This document shows positions 25,522 through 33,272 of a DNA stretch of 34,293 bases, piece after piece (position 1 is the first letter of the stretch; each line of letters opens with the position of its first letter). A model generated the notes under the pieces. The model was not told the DNA's origin. It was given only the letters and a program-made list of their open reading frames with translations, and did not search any database. This DNA comes from Draconibacterium orientale (lineage in GTDB: Bacteria; Bacteroidota; Bacteroidia; Bacteroidales; FEN-979): contig DYQT01000010.1 in the NCBI GenBank assembly GCA_020719165.1, positions 1 through 34,293 of the forward strand, given 5' to 3'. Both the position numbers and the translations under genes were made by a program.

Positions 25522-27933
25522 TTACATCCCGTTGTCAAATTCGAACTTCGCCTCTTTCTGCTTCTTGCCGGTTGTGCCGAAGTTGAACACCAACCCGCCA
25601 TAGATAACCCGTGCATCGCGGCGCCTGATCGACTCCTGCACCAGAATGGGTGTGTTTACACTGCTCTTCCATGCCTGTGAGTTGAAGAGGTCGGAAACAG
25701 TGGCGATCAGCGACAGTTTTTTCTTAAAGAAATCCTGCCTGAACCCAAGGTTTACGACCCACGATGGCTTGCGGAATCCCTGCGGGGTGAGTACTTCCGA
25801 CCGGTATTGGCCATTTATCTGAAACAGGGTGGTTTTGGTAATGCTGATGGCTGCATTCAGTTTGGCATTCCACGAAAAGGTAGATTTGGCGTTGCTGTAG
25901 CCGATGTTTGAAGCATCAATCTGGCTGTAAAAACCCGAAGCGCTGAAATTCAGGTTGATGATCTTTGCAATCTGGGCTGTTCCACTCAGGTCGAGGCCGG
26001 CCGACTGATCCTTTGCCAGGTTTTCGAATGTGGTAACGAGCACCGAGTCGTTCAGATTGGTGGTTACCATGGTGAATCCATTGACCTTGATGCGGTAGAA
26101 GAGGGTAGGAACAAGATTTGCATTTTTGAACTTTACAGCATATCCAAGTTCCATGGAATGAATTTCTTCCGGTTTCAGGTTTGGGTTCCCCACGAAAATG
26201 TTGCGGGGATCGCGGTATTCGGGAACAGGGTTCATGTCTTCTCCATCGGGGCGGTTTACCCGCTTGCTGTAGTTGATTTGCCACTCATTTTTTCCCGATG
26301 CAACACTTAAATGCAGGGTAGGGTAGAGGGCAAAATAATTGGTGTTGGTGGTGGTGTCGAGGGTTTTAAAATCGAGGTATACCAAGGCTTCTTCGGCACG
26401 CAGACCGGCCATCACGCTGAATTTTTTCCAGGTATAACTCAATGTTGTGAACAGGGCATGCACGGTTTGATTGGCATGAAACAAATTGTTTTCTCCCTGG
26501 TATTCAATCCATTGGCCGGTGATGGGGTCAAGGTGGGAAACTTCCTGGTTCTGGTCTGTTAGCTGAATGTTGCCCTCGTATCCCAGCTCCATACTGGCAT
26601 TTTCCCACAACGGCCGGCTGTAATCGACCGTGATGTTGATCTCCTGCTCCTGGTTGGTTGCAAGGGTCTGGTCCGATGTGTCGGGCAACTCCGGGACGGA
26701 ATAACGGTTGGTATAGTAATCATTTTCAGACTCTTTATCGCCCTGGTATTCAAAACCGGCCCGCAACTGGTGCTCGCTTTCCTTGTCGAAAACGTGTTCG
26801 TAAAATGCAGTGAGCCCAATGCTGCTCTGGGTCTCCTTACCATCATGATAACGGGTAAATGCCTCTGTTGGTTGCAACAAATGATCCTGGTAAAGATTGG
26901 CTGCCGTATCGGTTCGGTTTACCTGACGGTAGTTGTATATTCCGGTAATGCCCATGGCATCTTTTTTACTCATATTCCAGTCAAATCCAAGCTGTGCCAG
27001 ATGGGAAACCGGGCGGGCATAGGCTATAGTATTCTGTGAAAACCAGGTCGATTGATTTGTAGTGGTGTCAATGGTTTGGGAACTGAGTTCACGGGTCATC
27101 AGCCGGTAATCATGCCGGAAGCCATAACTACCAAAAAGGTTGAAATTACCGGTATTCAGGTTGAGTTGCAGGTTGGTGTTGTAACGGTCGTTGTTCCCGA
27201 TATTTGCCCCGAGGATACCGTTGAATCCTGCCTTTCGTTCTTTTTTCAGGATGATGTTGATGATCCCGCCGGTACCGTCAGGTTTATATTTCGCCGATGG
27301 GTTGGTTATCACTTCTATCTTTTCGATCAGCGAAGCCGGCATCTGTTCAAGATTTGCCGCGCCACTCATCACCGAGGGCCGGCCATTGATGAGGATGGTA
27401 ACACTGCCCGATCCCCGGAGGCTCACATTCCCGTCCATATCTACAGACACAGATGGAATGGTTTGCAACATGTCGGTCACGGTGCCGGTTTGGGCCTGGA
27501 TATCCTTCTGAACATTGAACACCTTCCGGTCGATTTTGTTGATCATCATTGATTTTTCGGCTGTGATGGTCACTTCCTTCATGGAGATGGCCGAGGAACC
27601 AAGGCTCAGGGTTCCAAGGTCGACTATTGAATGTTTTTTACTGACAGTAAGGTAACCGGAGCGTTGCTTTTCATAGCCCACAAAAGTATATTCCAATATG
27701 TAGGAACCAAAGGGAACATTGGTGATCCGAAAAAAACCGTTGCTGTCGGACACCATGCCGTTGACCATTTTGCCCGTCAGGGAGTCCAGCAATACCATGT
27801 TGGCGTACTCAACGGGTTTCTGATTTTGCGCGTCTGTTACCCGGCCTGAAACAATGCCGGGGTTTTTGTTTTGGGAGAAAAGGTTAAAGGGTTGGGTGCA
27901 AAGAAGAAGAAAAAGAAAAACAAAACGACTCAT
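25522..27933 (-). CDS. Outer-membrane beta-barrel receptor, TonB-dependent-like (OMP_b-brl_3)
   Basis: The 803-residue product has a signal peptide (MSRFVFLFLLLCTQPFNLFSQ). A carboxypeptidase-regulatory-like beta-sandwich follows (about 27-115, GIVSGRVTDAQNQKPVEYAN with FVGYEKQ), then a TonB plug-like domain (about 130-235, TVTDMLQTIPSVSVDMDGNV, SVTILINGRPSV, IEKIEVITNPSAKY, GGIINIILKK), then a beta-barrel (about 240-803). Its strand motifs (NRPDGEDMNPVPEYRDPRNI, GNPNLKPEEIHSMELGYAV) are typical of the OMP_b-brl_3 family. No SusD partner, FecR or ECF sigma factor is adjacent, so it is not part of a SusC/D glycan system here and the ligand is unknown. The C-terminus (VIYGGLVFNFG, then a charged KKQKEAKFEFDNGM tail) is usual for the family. 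It lies upstream of uvrC, 78 nt away. Confidence 0.88.
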   Translation of the reverse strand: MSRFVFLFLLLCTQPFNLFSQNKNPGIVSGRVTDAQNQKPVEYANMVLLDSLTGKMVNGMVSDSNGFFRITNVPFGSYILEYTFVGYEKQRSGYLTVSKKHSIVDLGTLSLGSSAISMKEVTITAEKSMMINKIDRKVFNVQKDIQAQTGTVTDMLQTIPSVSVDMDGNVSLRGSGSVTILINGRPSVMSGAANLEQMPASLIEKIEVITNPSAKYKPDGTGGIINIILKKERKAGFNGILGANIGNNDRYNTNLQLNLNTGNFNLFGSYGFRHDYRLMTRELSSQTIDTTTNQSTWFSQNTIAYARPVSHLAQLGFDWNMSKKDAMGITGIYNYRQVNRTDTAANLYQDHLLQPTEAFTRYHDGKETQSSIGLTAFYEHVFDKESEHQLRAGFEYQGDKESENDYYTNRYSVPELPDTSDQTLATNQEQEINITVDYSRPLWENASMELGYEGNIQLTDQNQEVSHLDPITGQWIEYQGENNLFHANQTVHALFTTLSYTWKKFSVMAGLRAEEALVYLDFKTLDTTTNTNYFALYPTLHLSVASGKNEWQINYSKRVNRPDGEDMNPVPEYRDPRNIFVGNPNLKPEEIHSMELGYAVKFKNANLVPTLFYRIKVNGFTMVTTNLNDSVLVTTFENLAKDQSAGLDLSGTAQIAKIINLNFSASGFYSQIDASNIGYSNAKSTFSWNAKLNAAISITKTTLFQINGQYRSEVLTPQGFRKPSWVVNLGFRQDFFKKKLSLIATVSDLFNSQAWKSSVNTPILVQESIRRRDARVIYGGLVFNFGTTGKKQKEAKFEFDNGM

Positions 27934-27962
27934 ATGGGAATACTGGTAGAAAATTTAAAATG

Positions 27963-27994
27963 CAAAGTTACCGATTTAAGCCGGGGCATGGCAA
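27963..27994 (-). promoter_or_regulatory. Sigma-ABfr promoter for the outer-membrane receptor
   Basis: On the minus strand TTG (27994-27992), 21 nt, then TAACTTTG (27970-27963). The predicted start near 27957 gives a leader of about 24 nt to the ATG at 27933. Confidence 0.55.
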
Positions 27995-28057
27995 CTATTA
28001 GACAGGATGACAGAATTTGCCTTTAGAAGTTAAATATCTGGATAAGTATGAGGAGGA

Positions 28058-29671
28058 TTACATGCAACATTTCTTATATTTCTTCCCACTTCCGCAGGGG
28101 CAGGGGGCATTGCGCCCTGGTGTTTTTTCTGCGATAACCGGTATCTGAGGTTCATAAAATGAAGATCGGGATGTTTTTTCATGGTTATCTCCATATAGCG
28201 GATAGTCCGGAATATCAGGTTCATCATCACCATCAATTTCGCTCTTGAAATATTCGTATTGCTCATAAACAGTCAGCATTGGGATGATATCATCATCTTC
28301 GATTGCACCCGATAAATCAGCTTTAACATCGTCAAACGGGCCGCAAAAGTCAATGGATACAAGATCATTTGCAAACAGAGTTCTGATAATCTCCTGCAAT
28401 TCAATGGCTTTTATCCAGGTACAGGAAATGACCATGGATCCAATCAAATTTGTGTCGATGAGCCGTTCATCTTCACGATGATCGATGAAATATTGAAAAA
28501 CTTCCTCAAACCACCGTAAAACCTCACCACGTCGTTCAGGTTGATGCATTGCAATACCTGAAACTGCATCAGATACAACATCACGGGCATATAGTGTAAG
28601 ATTGGGTTCAAACATCAATCTTTTCAGTTTGTCAAGCTGTTGATGACCCAGTTGATATATTGCCGGAATCAAACAATCTTCAAAACAATCTTCAAACCAG
28701 TCAAAGTAAAAAGTTTCATCTTCTTCAAGTAAGCCCAGAATTACCGGAAGACTCGCCTCGGCCTTGCATTCCGTCAGGAATAACACTGCATGGGACAGAA
28801 ACCTGGCACTCACCGGATTAGGAAATTCCTGATCATGCTCATTGTAGAAAAGATACTGATACCTTTGCCGTGCATCCATGATCATCCTTTCCAGATCGCG
28901 AATAAATATATCGCGTGGCAGGGTTAACAGGCTTGAAATTTCCTCAGGGGTAATTGTAAAGTCCCTGTCATATAGAATTTCAATTTCTGGCAGCTCAAAA
29001 ATTGGCACAGTTGTCAACTGCGGCAGACTTCGATCAGCGTATTCCACGGTCCTTCGCTTTGGGCGCCATTCTTCGAACAGTATGACATTTCGCTGTCGCC
29101 GCGCGGCTTCTATCGACTTTTCGGCCATTTCCATGAGAACATATTCCGGATTGCGTGCTTTCAATTTTTCCAGTCTTTTGGCAGCCGGGGCGATTTTCTC
29201 AACAGCAGCATAATAGAGTATCCCCATCATCAGGTAGTCATCCACCTCTGAAGTGAGGAATTCCGTTCGATCCGGAAAAAGTTCTTCAAGCTCAACGAAC
29301 CCGTTGAAAAGCTGGTATGCCTTTTCTATCTCATCCGATAACACGTAATGTAATCCCAAATAAAGCTTGCATGCCAGATAGCCAGGGTGTTCCCTGACAG
29401 CCCGCAGGGCTATTTCAAAAGATTTGCTACGTCGGCCCTGACGATCGTAAATCAGTAAAAGTAATGTTTTATACTCGGGAATATCCGGGTTTTTCGCGAC
29501 AAGTATCTCCAGTTCCGTCGCACTGATTTTTTTTCGTAAAATCCTGATTTCTGTTTCTAACAAAAGTTTCTGGAGTTCTATCGGATATTTGTCAAAATTG
29601 GCGGATTCAAATGAAAAATATTCTCCGGCTATCCTTACGACTGAATCCGCAATAACGTTATCTTTTTTCAT
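28058..29671 (-). CDS. TPR-like / DUF1186 / SEC-C zinc-motif protein
   Basis: The 537-residue cytosolic protein has no signal peptide. Residues about 30-220 are helical with TPR-like pairs (GRRSKSFEIALRAVREHPGY, LACKLYLGLHYVLSDEIEKAYQLF). Residues about 240-480 resemble DUF1186, a HEAT-like helical domain (SARFLSHAVLFLTECKAEAS, LPVILGLLEEDE, AIYQLGHQQLDKLKRL). An acidic linker precedes the last 19 residues, GRNAPCPCGSGKKYKKCCM, a textbook SEC-C zinc motif (CxC...CC) as in the SecA C-terminus, where it binds zinc and contacts SecB. In stand-alone proteins SEC-C is thought to mediate ribosome or protein contacts. The molecular role here is unknown. It has acidic patches (FDWFEDCFEDC) and possibly its own promoter directly at the start codon. 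Confidence 0.75.
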   Translation of the reverse strand: MKKDNVIADSVVRIAGEYFSFESANFDKYPIELQKLLLETEIRILRKKISATELEILVAKNPDIPEYKTLLLLIYDRQGRRSKSFEIALRAVREHPGYLACKLYLGLHYVLSDEIEKAYQLFNGFVELEELFPDRTEFLTSEVDDYLMMGILYYAAVEKIAPAAKRLEKLKARNPEYVLMEMAEKSIEAARRQRNVILFEEWRPKRRTVEYADRSLPQLTTVPIFELPEIEILYDRDFTITPEEISSLLTLPRDIFIRDLERMIMDARQRYQYLFYNEHDQEFPNPVSARFLSHAVLFLTECKAEASLPVILGLLEEDETFYFDWFEDCFEDCLIPAIYQLGHQQLDKLKRLMFEPNLTLYARDVVSDAVSGIAMHQPERRGEVLRWFEEVFQYFIDHREDERLIDTNLIGSMVISCTWIKAIELQEIIRTLFANDLVSIDFCGPFDDVKADLSGAIEDDDIIPMLTVYEQYEYFKSEIDGDDEPDIPDYPLYGDNHEKTSRSSFYEPQIPVIAEKTPGRNAPCPCGSGKKYKKCCM

Positions 29672-29676
29672 GGGTT

Positions 29677-29684
29677 CAAAGATA
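29677..29684 (-). promoter_or_regulatory. Possible -7 promoter element for the SEC-C gene
   Basis: The minus strand reads TATCTTTG, ending six nt before the ATG at 29671. If real, the transcript would be almost leaderless. No clear -33 TTTG is found at the expected distance. Confidence 0.35.
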
Positions 29685-29817
29685 TTACTTTTGATTTGTT
29701 GATCTTATAACAGGAAAATCATCAAAATATCTGGCACAGGATAGTTTGTTATTACTTTTTTTCGCTCATCGGTTTTTTGATACAAGTTTGTTCATGCCAT
29801 TGAACCATGGGAAAAAA

Positions 29818-31536
29818 TTATTGAAGAATTATCAAACCTATCATATCTAATTTCTCAGTTATTTCTTTATCAACTTCTGAAGGATTCAATAGTCGTATCA
29901 ATTTATAATAATCACGTTTATAAAAATCCTGTGGAAACTTTAGCCGTTTATAAAACTCATTAAAAATAATATCAAGCCAATCATCCGATAATTTTGTTTT
30001 ATTCCACCATTCGTTCGTGGGATCATTCAAGTAGATTTTAGGAGTGACATCTTCAATTGCTTGTCTCATTACTTCCTGTATTCTTACACCACCAATATAA
30101 GGATATTGATTTCCCATCAGGGAGGCGTGCCTGATGAGCAATTCAGGTTTTGCAAAATAGTTTTCAAGTTCTCTTTTGCTCCAACACATGACGTTGAGTT
30201 TTGGATTAGCCTGAAGATTTGGCAGATAATCAAAAATTGCTAATCCTTTTAATTCCGGGAAAATCTCTGAGAGAGACACAAAGTTATTAATAGCAGTCCA
30301 GGGAACATTGTCCGACGTATATTGAACATTGGCAAATTTCAAATATGGCTCTACTTTGTGATTGATTTTTAATGCAAACTGTTTCAGCATTTCTAAATCA
30401 GTCGATCCCTCAAGATATAATATGTGTTTTTTTGATTTTGCCAAATAATATTTTTCCCATCCGATATCGGTTAATGATTTTCGGAAGTTTTTCAATTTTT
30501 GAGAAGAGTTTACACTATTTAACTCATGGACAGTATTTTCGATAATTGCTACGATTTTTGAGGCGTCAGCAGCTTCGTCCAGCACGACTTCGGAATGTGA
30601 GGCGATTAATACCTGTGAATTCATGTCGCTGGCAACTTCATTTATTATTTGGAACGCTTCTCTTTGCCTGATCACTTCAAGGTGGGCATCAGGTTCATCC
30701 AATAAAAGAATTACATTGGGATTCGCATACATATAGGAAAGCAGCAGTAACGTTTGTTGAAATCCTCTTCCAGCCGATGAAATATCATAGAGAATTTCAT
30801 TTTCCCTGTATTGCAACTGAATAATCCCGGTGGCTTTAATGAACTCTGGTTTTAATAAATCTGCGCCGAACATCGACTTGATCCCTTTGCACAATTTTTT
30901 CCACTTTTCTTCGGGATCATATCCCGTAGAATGGGGTGTGTCCGGGAATAGAATTTCATAACATATATTCCTTAAAACCTCTGCTGTCTTTCCCTCTCCT
31001 AATTTTCTGGAAATAGAGCCTTGTGTGAGTTTATCTTCATTTGTCGAAATTCCGGACATGGGTTGCAAAAATCCAAAGTGAATACCTTTATCCTTTTCAT
31101 AAAAAGACTTTACTTCTTTAAGACCACTGGTTATTCTACAGGAGAAAGACTCTGCATTTGAAAATTCAAACTCAGCATTGCAGGTCCAATCTTTCCCTTC
31201 CTCTTCACCTTTGAGTTCAACTTCAAGTTTAACATGTTTCGTCTGACCGGATTCACTTGTCTCAGTCACTTTTCGTTTTCGCCATAAGAATCTTGCATCT
31301 GCAATAGGACTGTTTAGCAGATCCCTGCGGTTAATTGTTACGGCACCACTTCTGTTGAGATCATTTTTAATGTTTGCCTGGATGAAATTTGTAACACCAA
31401 TTTCCCATAAGCACAAAGCTTGAAATATCGTTGATTTGCCCGAATTATTTGGACCAATGATTACCACTGATTGTGCTAAAGGAAAAGAAACCGTTTCCAG
31501 TTTTTTGAAGTTCTTAATACTGATGTGGGTTATCAT
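29818..31536 (-). CDS. OLD-like ABC-type ATPase with degenerate TOPRIM domain
   Basis: From the ATG at 31536 (MITHISIKNFKKLETVSF, the usual start of this family) the protein has 572 residues. The track start at 31569 adds 11 residues and overlaps the stop of the decayed NYN gene. The ATPase half has Walker A GPNNSGKST (28-36), an ABC signature-like SSAGRGFQQ (253-261), Walker B VILLLDEPDAHLE (275-287) and the H-loop IASHSE (His314). The C-terminal half is TOPRIM-like: the conserved Glu in HILYLEGSTD (Glu376) and an Asp in GLAIFDYLPN (Asp436), but the second Asp of the usual DxD is missing. WSKRELENYF (about 452-461) is a motif seen in OLD-family nucleases. OLD proteins are often anti-phage nucleases; this may be a defence ATPase with weakened or altered nuclease activity. 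It is AT-richer than the core genes. Confidence 0.85.
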   Translation of the reverse strand: MITHISIKNFKKLETVSFPLAQSVVIIGPNNSGKSTIFQALCLWEIGVTNFIQANIKNDLNRSGAVTINRRDLLNSPIADARFLWRKRKVTETSESGQTKHVKLEVELKGEEEGKDWTCNAEFEFSNAESFSCRITSGLKEVKSFYEKDKGIHFGFLQPMSGISTNEDKLTQGSISRKLGEGKTAEVLRNICYEILFPDTPHSTGYDPEEKWKKLCKGIKSMFGADLLKPEFIKATGIIQLQYRENEILYDISSAGRGFQQTLLLLSYMYANPNVILLLDEPDAHLEVIRQREAFQIINEVASDMNSQVLIASHSEVVLDEAADASKIVAIIENTVHELNSVNSSQKLKNFRKSLTDIGWEKYYLAKSKKHILYLEGSTDLEMLKQFALKINHKVEPYLKFANVQYTSDNVPWTAINNFVSLSEIFPELKGLAIFDYLPNLQANPKLNVMCWSKRELENYFAKPELLIRHASLMGNQYPYIGGVRIQEVMRQAIEDVTPKIYLNDPTNEWWNKTKLSDDWLDIIFNEFYKRLKFPQDFYKRDYYKLIRLLNPSEVDKEITEKLDMIGLIILQ

Positions 31537-31559
31537 AATAGCAATTATTTTTTGGTTTT

Positions 31560-31753
31560 TTATTTCCATTTCTCCGGAATTTTAAGTTCAAATCCATCGG
31601 GCTTAACAATCGTGTCGATGAAATTGCCGCGGACAAATCGTTATCACCTGAGATGAGGATCGCGGTGTCAAATAAATAGTATCGGTTCCATCCCTTTGAC
31701 TTTAAGCCAAAATACAGATTGAATCCATCAATATACACCACTGTTCTTTTCAT
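31560..31753 (-). pseudogene. Decayed NYN-domain (PIN-like) ribonuclease gene
   Basis: The ATG at 31753 starts MKRTVVYIDGFNLYFGLKSK, the canonical NYN/LabA N-terminus with its catalytic Asp. After GWNRYY the sequence jumps directly to LFDTAILISGDNDLSAA, the conserved motif that normally lies about 80-100 residues later. A further break follows: the C-terminal tail continues in another frame as NFIDTIVKPDGFELKIPEKW and stops at 31560, again far too soon. Two internal deletions, the second shifting frame, would explain this. Intact NYN proteins are about 180-250 residues; this is about 65. The ORF-track product ends in a nonsense tail running into the OLD gene. Its stop overlaps the ATG at 31569 (ATGGAAATAA), so the ancestor may have been coupled to the OLD-like ATPase. 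Confidence 0.82.
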
Positions 31754-31814
31754 TTTCAATACTTTTTTCTTGCAATCCGGTCATTTTTTATTATAGTTGC
31801 ATCATTAACCGAGC

Positions 31815-31833
31815 CGGAGATAGCATCTCCGGT
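31815..31833. repeat. Perfect 8-bp hairpin CCGGAGAT-AGC-ATCTCCGG
   Basis: An 8-bp perfect inverted repeat with a 3-nt loop lies in the gap between the beta-lactamase stop and the NYN remnant. It is four bases from a second hairpin. The pair looks like a REP-type or mobile-element relic rather than a gene part. Confidence 0.75.
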
Positions 31834-31837
31834 TTGA

Positions 31838-31868
31838 CGGCAAGGGCAACATTGCCGTTTCTTTTTTA
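31838..31868 (+). terminator. Hairpin ACGGCAA...TTGCCGT with T-tract
   Basis: A 7-bp perfect stem with an 8-nt loop is followed on the plus strand by TTCTTTTTT, the shape of an intrinsic terminator. However, no plus-strand gene ends here; both neighbours are on the minus strand. It may instead be the second half of a two-hairpin repeat element together with 31815-31833. Confidence 0.45.
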
Positions 31869-31913
31869 CATCCACGTCATCTTTCCCAACAAATCTAAGC
31901 AATAATCATTTCG

Positions 31914-33146
31914 CTATTTCACCTGATCCCCATTAATTATCCCCAGCCACCGCAGTACAGCCATCGTCACGGTCTTCCTTGCCACATTAAAATCATCCAC
32001 TTTTTCCTGGTTTTTAGGTTCCACCAGCGTTGCCAGAAAATAAACTTTGCCTTTCACTTCAATCCACCCAACGAACCACCCGTAATTGTTGCCATTTCGA
32101 ACAGCCCATCCGGTTTTCCCGTTCAGGGTATATTCGGGGGTGGTTTCATTCATCATGATGATTTTCACCTCCTGCATCACAGATTTCTTTAATGGAAGGT
32201 TTTCTTCATACAAGCGCCTCAGAAATCCAATCTGCTGCCTTGGTGTGATGCGTGAATTTCCTTCCAGCCAAAACAAATCGATGTTGTCGGTCCGCACATC
32301 CATCCCTGGATAGTTCATCATTGCAAGGAACGACTTCATACGGCCAGGTCCGATCTTGCGAGCCAGTTCCTGGTAACATGGAACACATGAAACCGCGAAC
32401 GCTTCCTTCAATGTCAGCTCTTTTTCCCATTGTGGGAGCCTGCGTTTCTCTCCCTGCCACCTGAAAATATAGTTTGTGTCGATCATGTCATTTTCAAGTC
32501 CGATTAGGGTGTTTGGTATCTTGAAGGTGGAGGCAGGGAGGTAGCCGCTGTCCCATCTGGCAGGATCATAACCAAAGAATCTGTTTGTTTCAGGGTCGAG
32601 GATCATGATGGTTCCCGTGAGACCATATTTATCGAATATACTTTTCAGCGCCAGCGCAGAGTCAGTGCCCGATTTCAACGCTGTAACCTGCTTCATAATG
32701 TCGTTGGGAATGGTTGCCGAGAGAACATATTGTGCAATCTTCCATGTTCCCTCCTTTTTTACCAGCACTCCCGATCCCCGGCATACTCCCATCTGAGTCG
32801 TCAGCAACTCGTCAAACCATGCCGTGCTGCCTTCACGACCCAGGTATAGGTTACGGTTGAAGGAATGAAAATCCCAGGTCTTCTTCCTGTCAAAATGGGG
32901 CTTGCACCAGACGCTGAATTCAGTCGTGGTCCAGTATTCCGAGGCATCGGTGCCGATGAATACTCCATCGGGCGTCATGGCGCCGATGTAGGCCGTGTGG
33001 TTGCCTTGGGCCGCATCGCGGTGCCACTTGTCCAATAATCGATTTAAATGGTTTTGTAAACTGTCATTTAACGAAAGTGCTTGCAGTGGCTGGCATGCAG
33101 TCACGGATACAATGATTAGCACAAGAAGAAAGGTGACATTTTTCAT
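31914..33146 (-). CDS. Lipoprotein fusing an NTF2-like (SnoaL-type) domain to a class D beta-lactamase
   Basis: The ATG at 33146 gives MKNVTFLLVLIIVSVTACQP, a lipoprotein signal (VTAC, Cys18), and 410 residues; the track start at 33218 adds 24 residues before it. Residues about 27-148 resemble the NTF2/SnoaL fold (HTAYIGAMTPDGVFIGTDAS, STAWFDELLTTQMG, VLVKKEGTWKIAQYVLSATI). Residues about 160-405 are class D (OXA-type): STFK (206-209, catalytic Ser206 and the Lys that is carbamylated in the family), SCV (253-255) in AVSCVPCYQELARKIG, FWLEGNSRITPRQQ, and KTG (344-346) before NYGWFVGWIEV. The usual YGN motif is replaced by YPGM (279-282). Class D enzymes hydrolyse penicillins and some other beta-lactams; whether this one does is not certain. 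A typical OXA is about 260 residues, so the extra length is the fused domain. Confidence 0.88.
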   Translation of the reverse strand: MKNVTFLLVLIIVSVTACQPLQALSLNDSLQNHLNRLLDKWHRDAAQGNHTAYIGAMTPDGVFIGTDASEYWTTTEFSVWCKPHFDRKKTWDFHSFNRNLYLGREGSTAWFDELLTTQMGVCRGSGVLVKKEGTWKIAQYVLSATIPNDIMKQVTALKSGTDSALALKSIFDKYGLTGTIMILDPETNRFFGYDPARWDSGYLPASTFKIPNTLIGLENDMIDTNYIFRWQGEKRRLPQWEKELTLKEAFAVSCVPCYQELARKIGPGRMKSFLAMMNYPGMDVRTDNIDLFWLEGNSRITPRQQIGFLRRLYEENLPLKKSVMQEVKIIMMNETTPEYTLNGKTGWAVRNGNNYGWFVGWIEVKGKVYFLATLVEPKNQEKVDDFNVARKTVTMAVLRWLGIINGDQVK

Positions 33147-33170
33147 GGATTGCTTTGTTTTCTCAGATGG

Positions 33171-33178
33171 CAAAATTA
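33171..33178 (-). promoter_or_regulatory. Possible -7 element for the class D beta-lactamase gene
   Basis: The minus strand reads TAATTTTG, matching TAnnTTTG, and would give a leader of about 20 nt to the ATG at 33146. No clear TTTG is found 17-21 nt upstream. It supports the shorter lipoprotein start. Confidence 0.4.
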
Positions 33179-33220
33179 TGGAAGATAATGAAAGGGGCAG
33201 GTATTTGACTAAAAACATAT

Positions 33221-33251
33221 TTTGGAAAATAAATAAATTTGACTATTTTTG
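33221..33251 (+). promoter_or_regulatory. Sigma-ABfr promoter of the HTH-MNT/HEPN operon
   Basis: TTTG (33221-33224), 19 nt, then TATTTTTG (33244-33251) is a full consensus match. Transcription should start near 33257, only about 15 nt before the ATG at 33272. Confidence 0.75.
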
Positions 33252-33272
33252 TCAAAACAAATTTTGTCAAAA
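33238..33272 (+). promoter_or_regulatory. Operator-like repeats over the -7 element and start codon
   Basis: TTTTGTCAAAA occurs twice (33247-33257 and 33262-33272), each nearly its own reverse complement apart from the central base, spaced 15 bp start to start. In addition TTTGAC (33238) and GTCAAA (33251) form an inverted repeat flanking the -7 element. The second copy ends on the A of the ATG. This is the layout expected for autorepression by the HTH-bearing antitoxin encoded directly downstream. Confidence 0.55.

Noticed and set aside
31838-31868. Confident intrinsic terminator call
   Set aside because: Its T-tract is on the plus strand where no gene ends, so the terminator label is kept at low confidence and a repeat element is considered instead.
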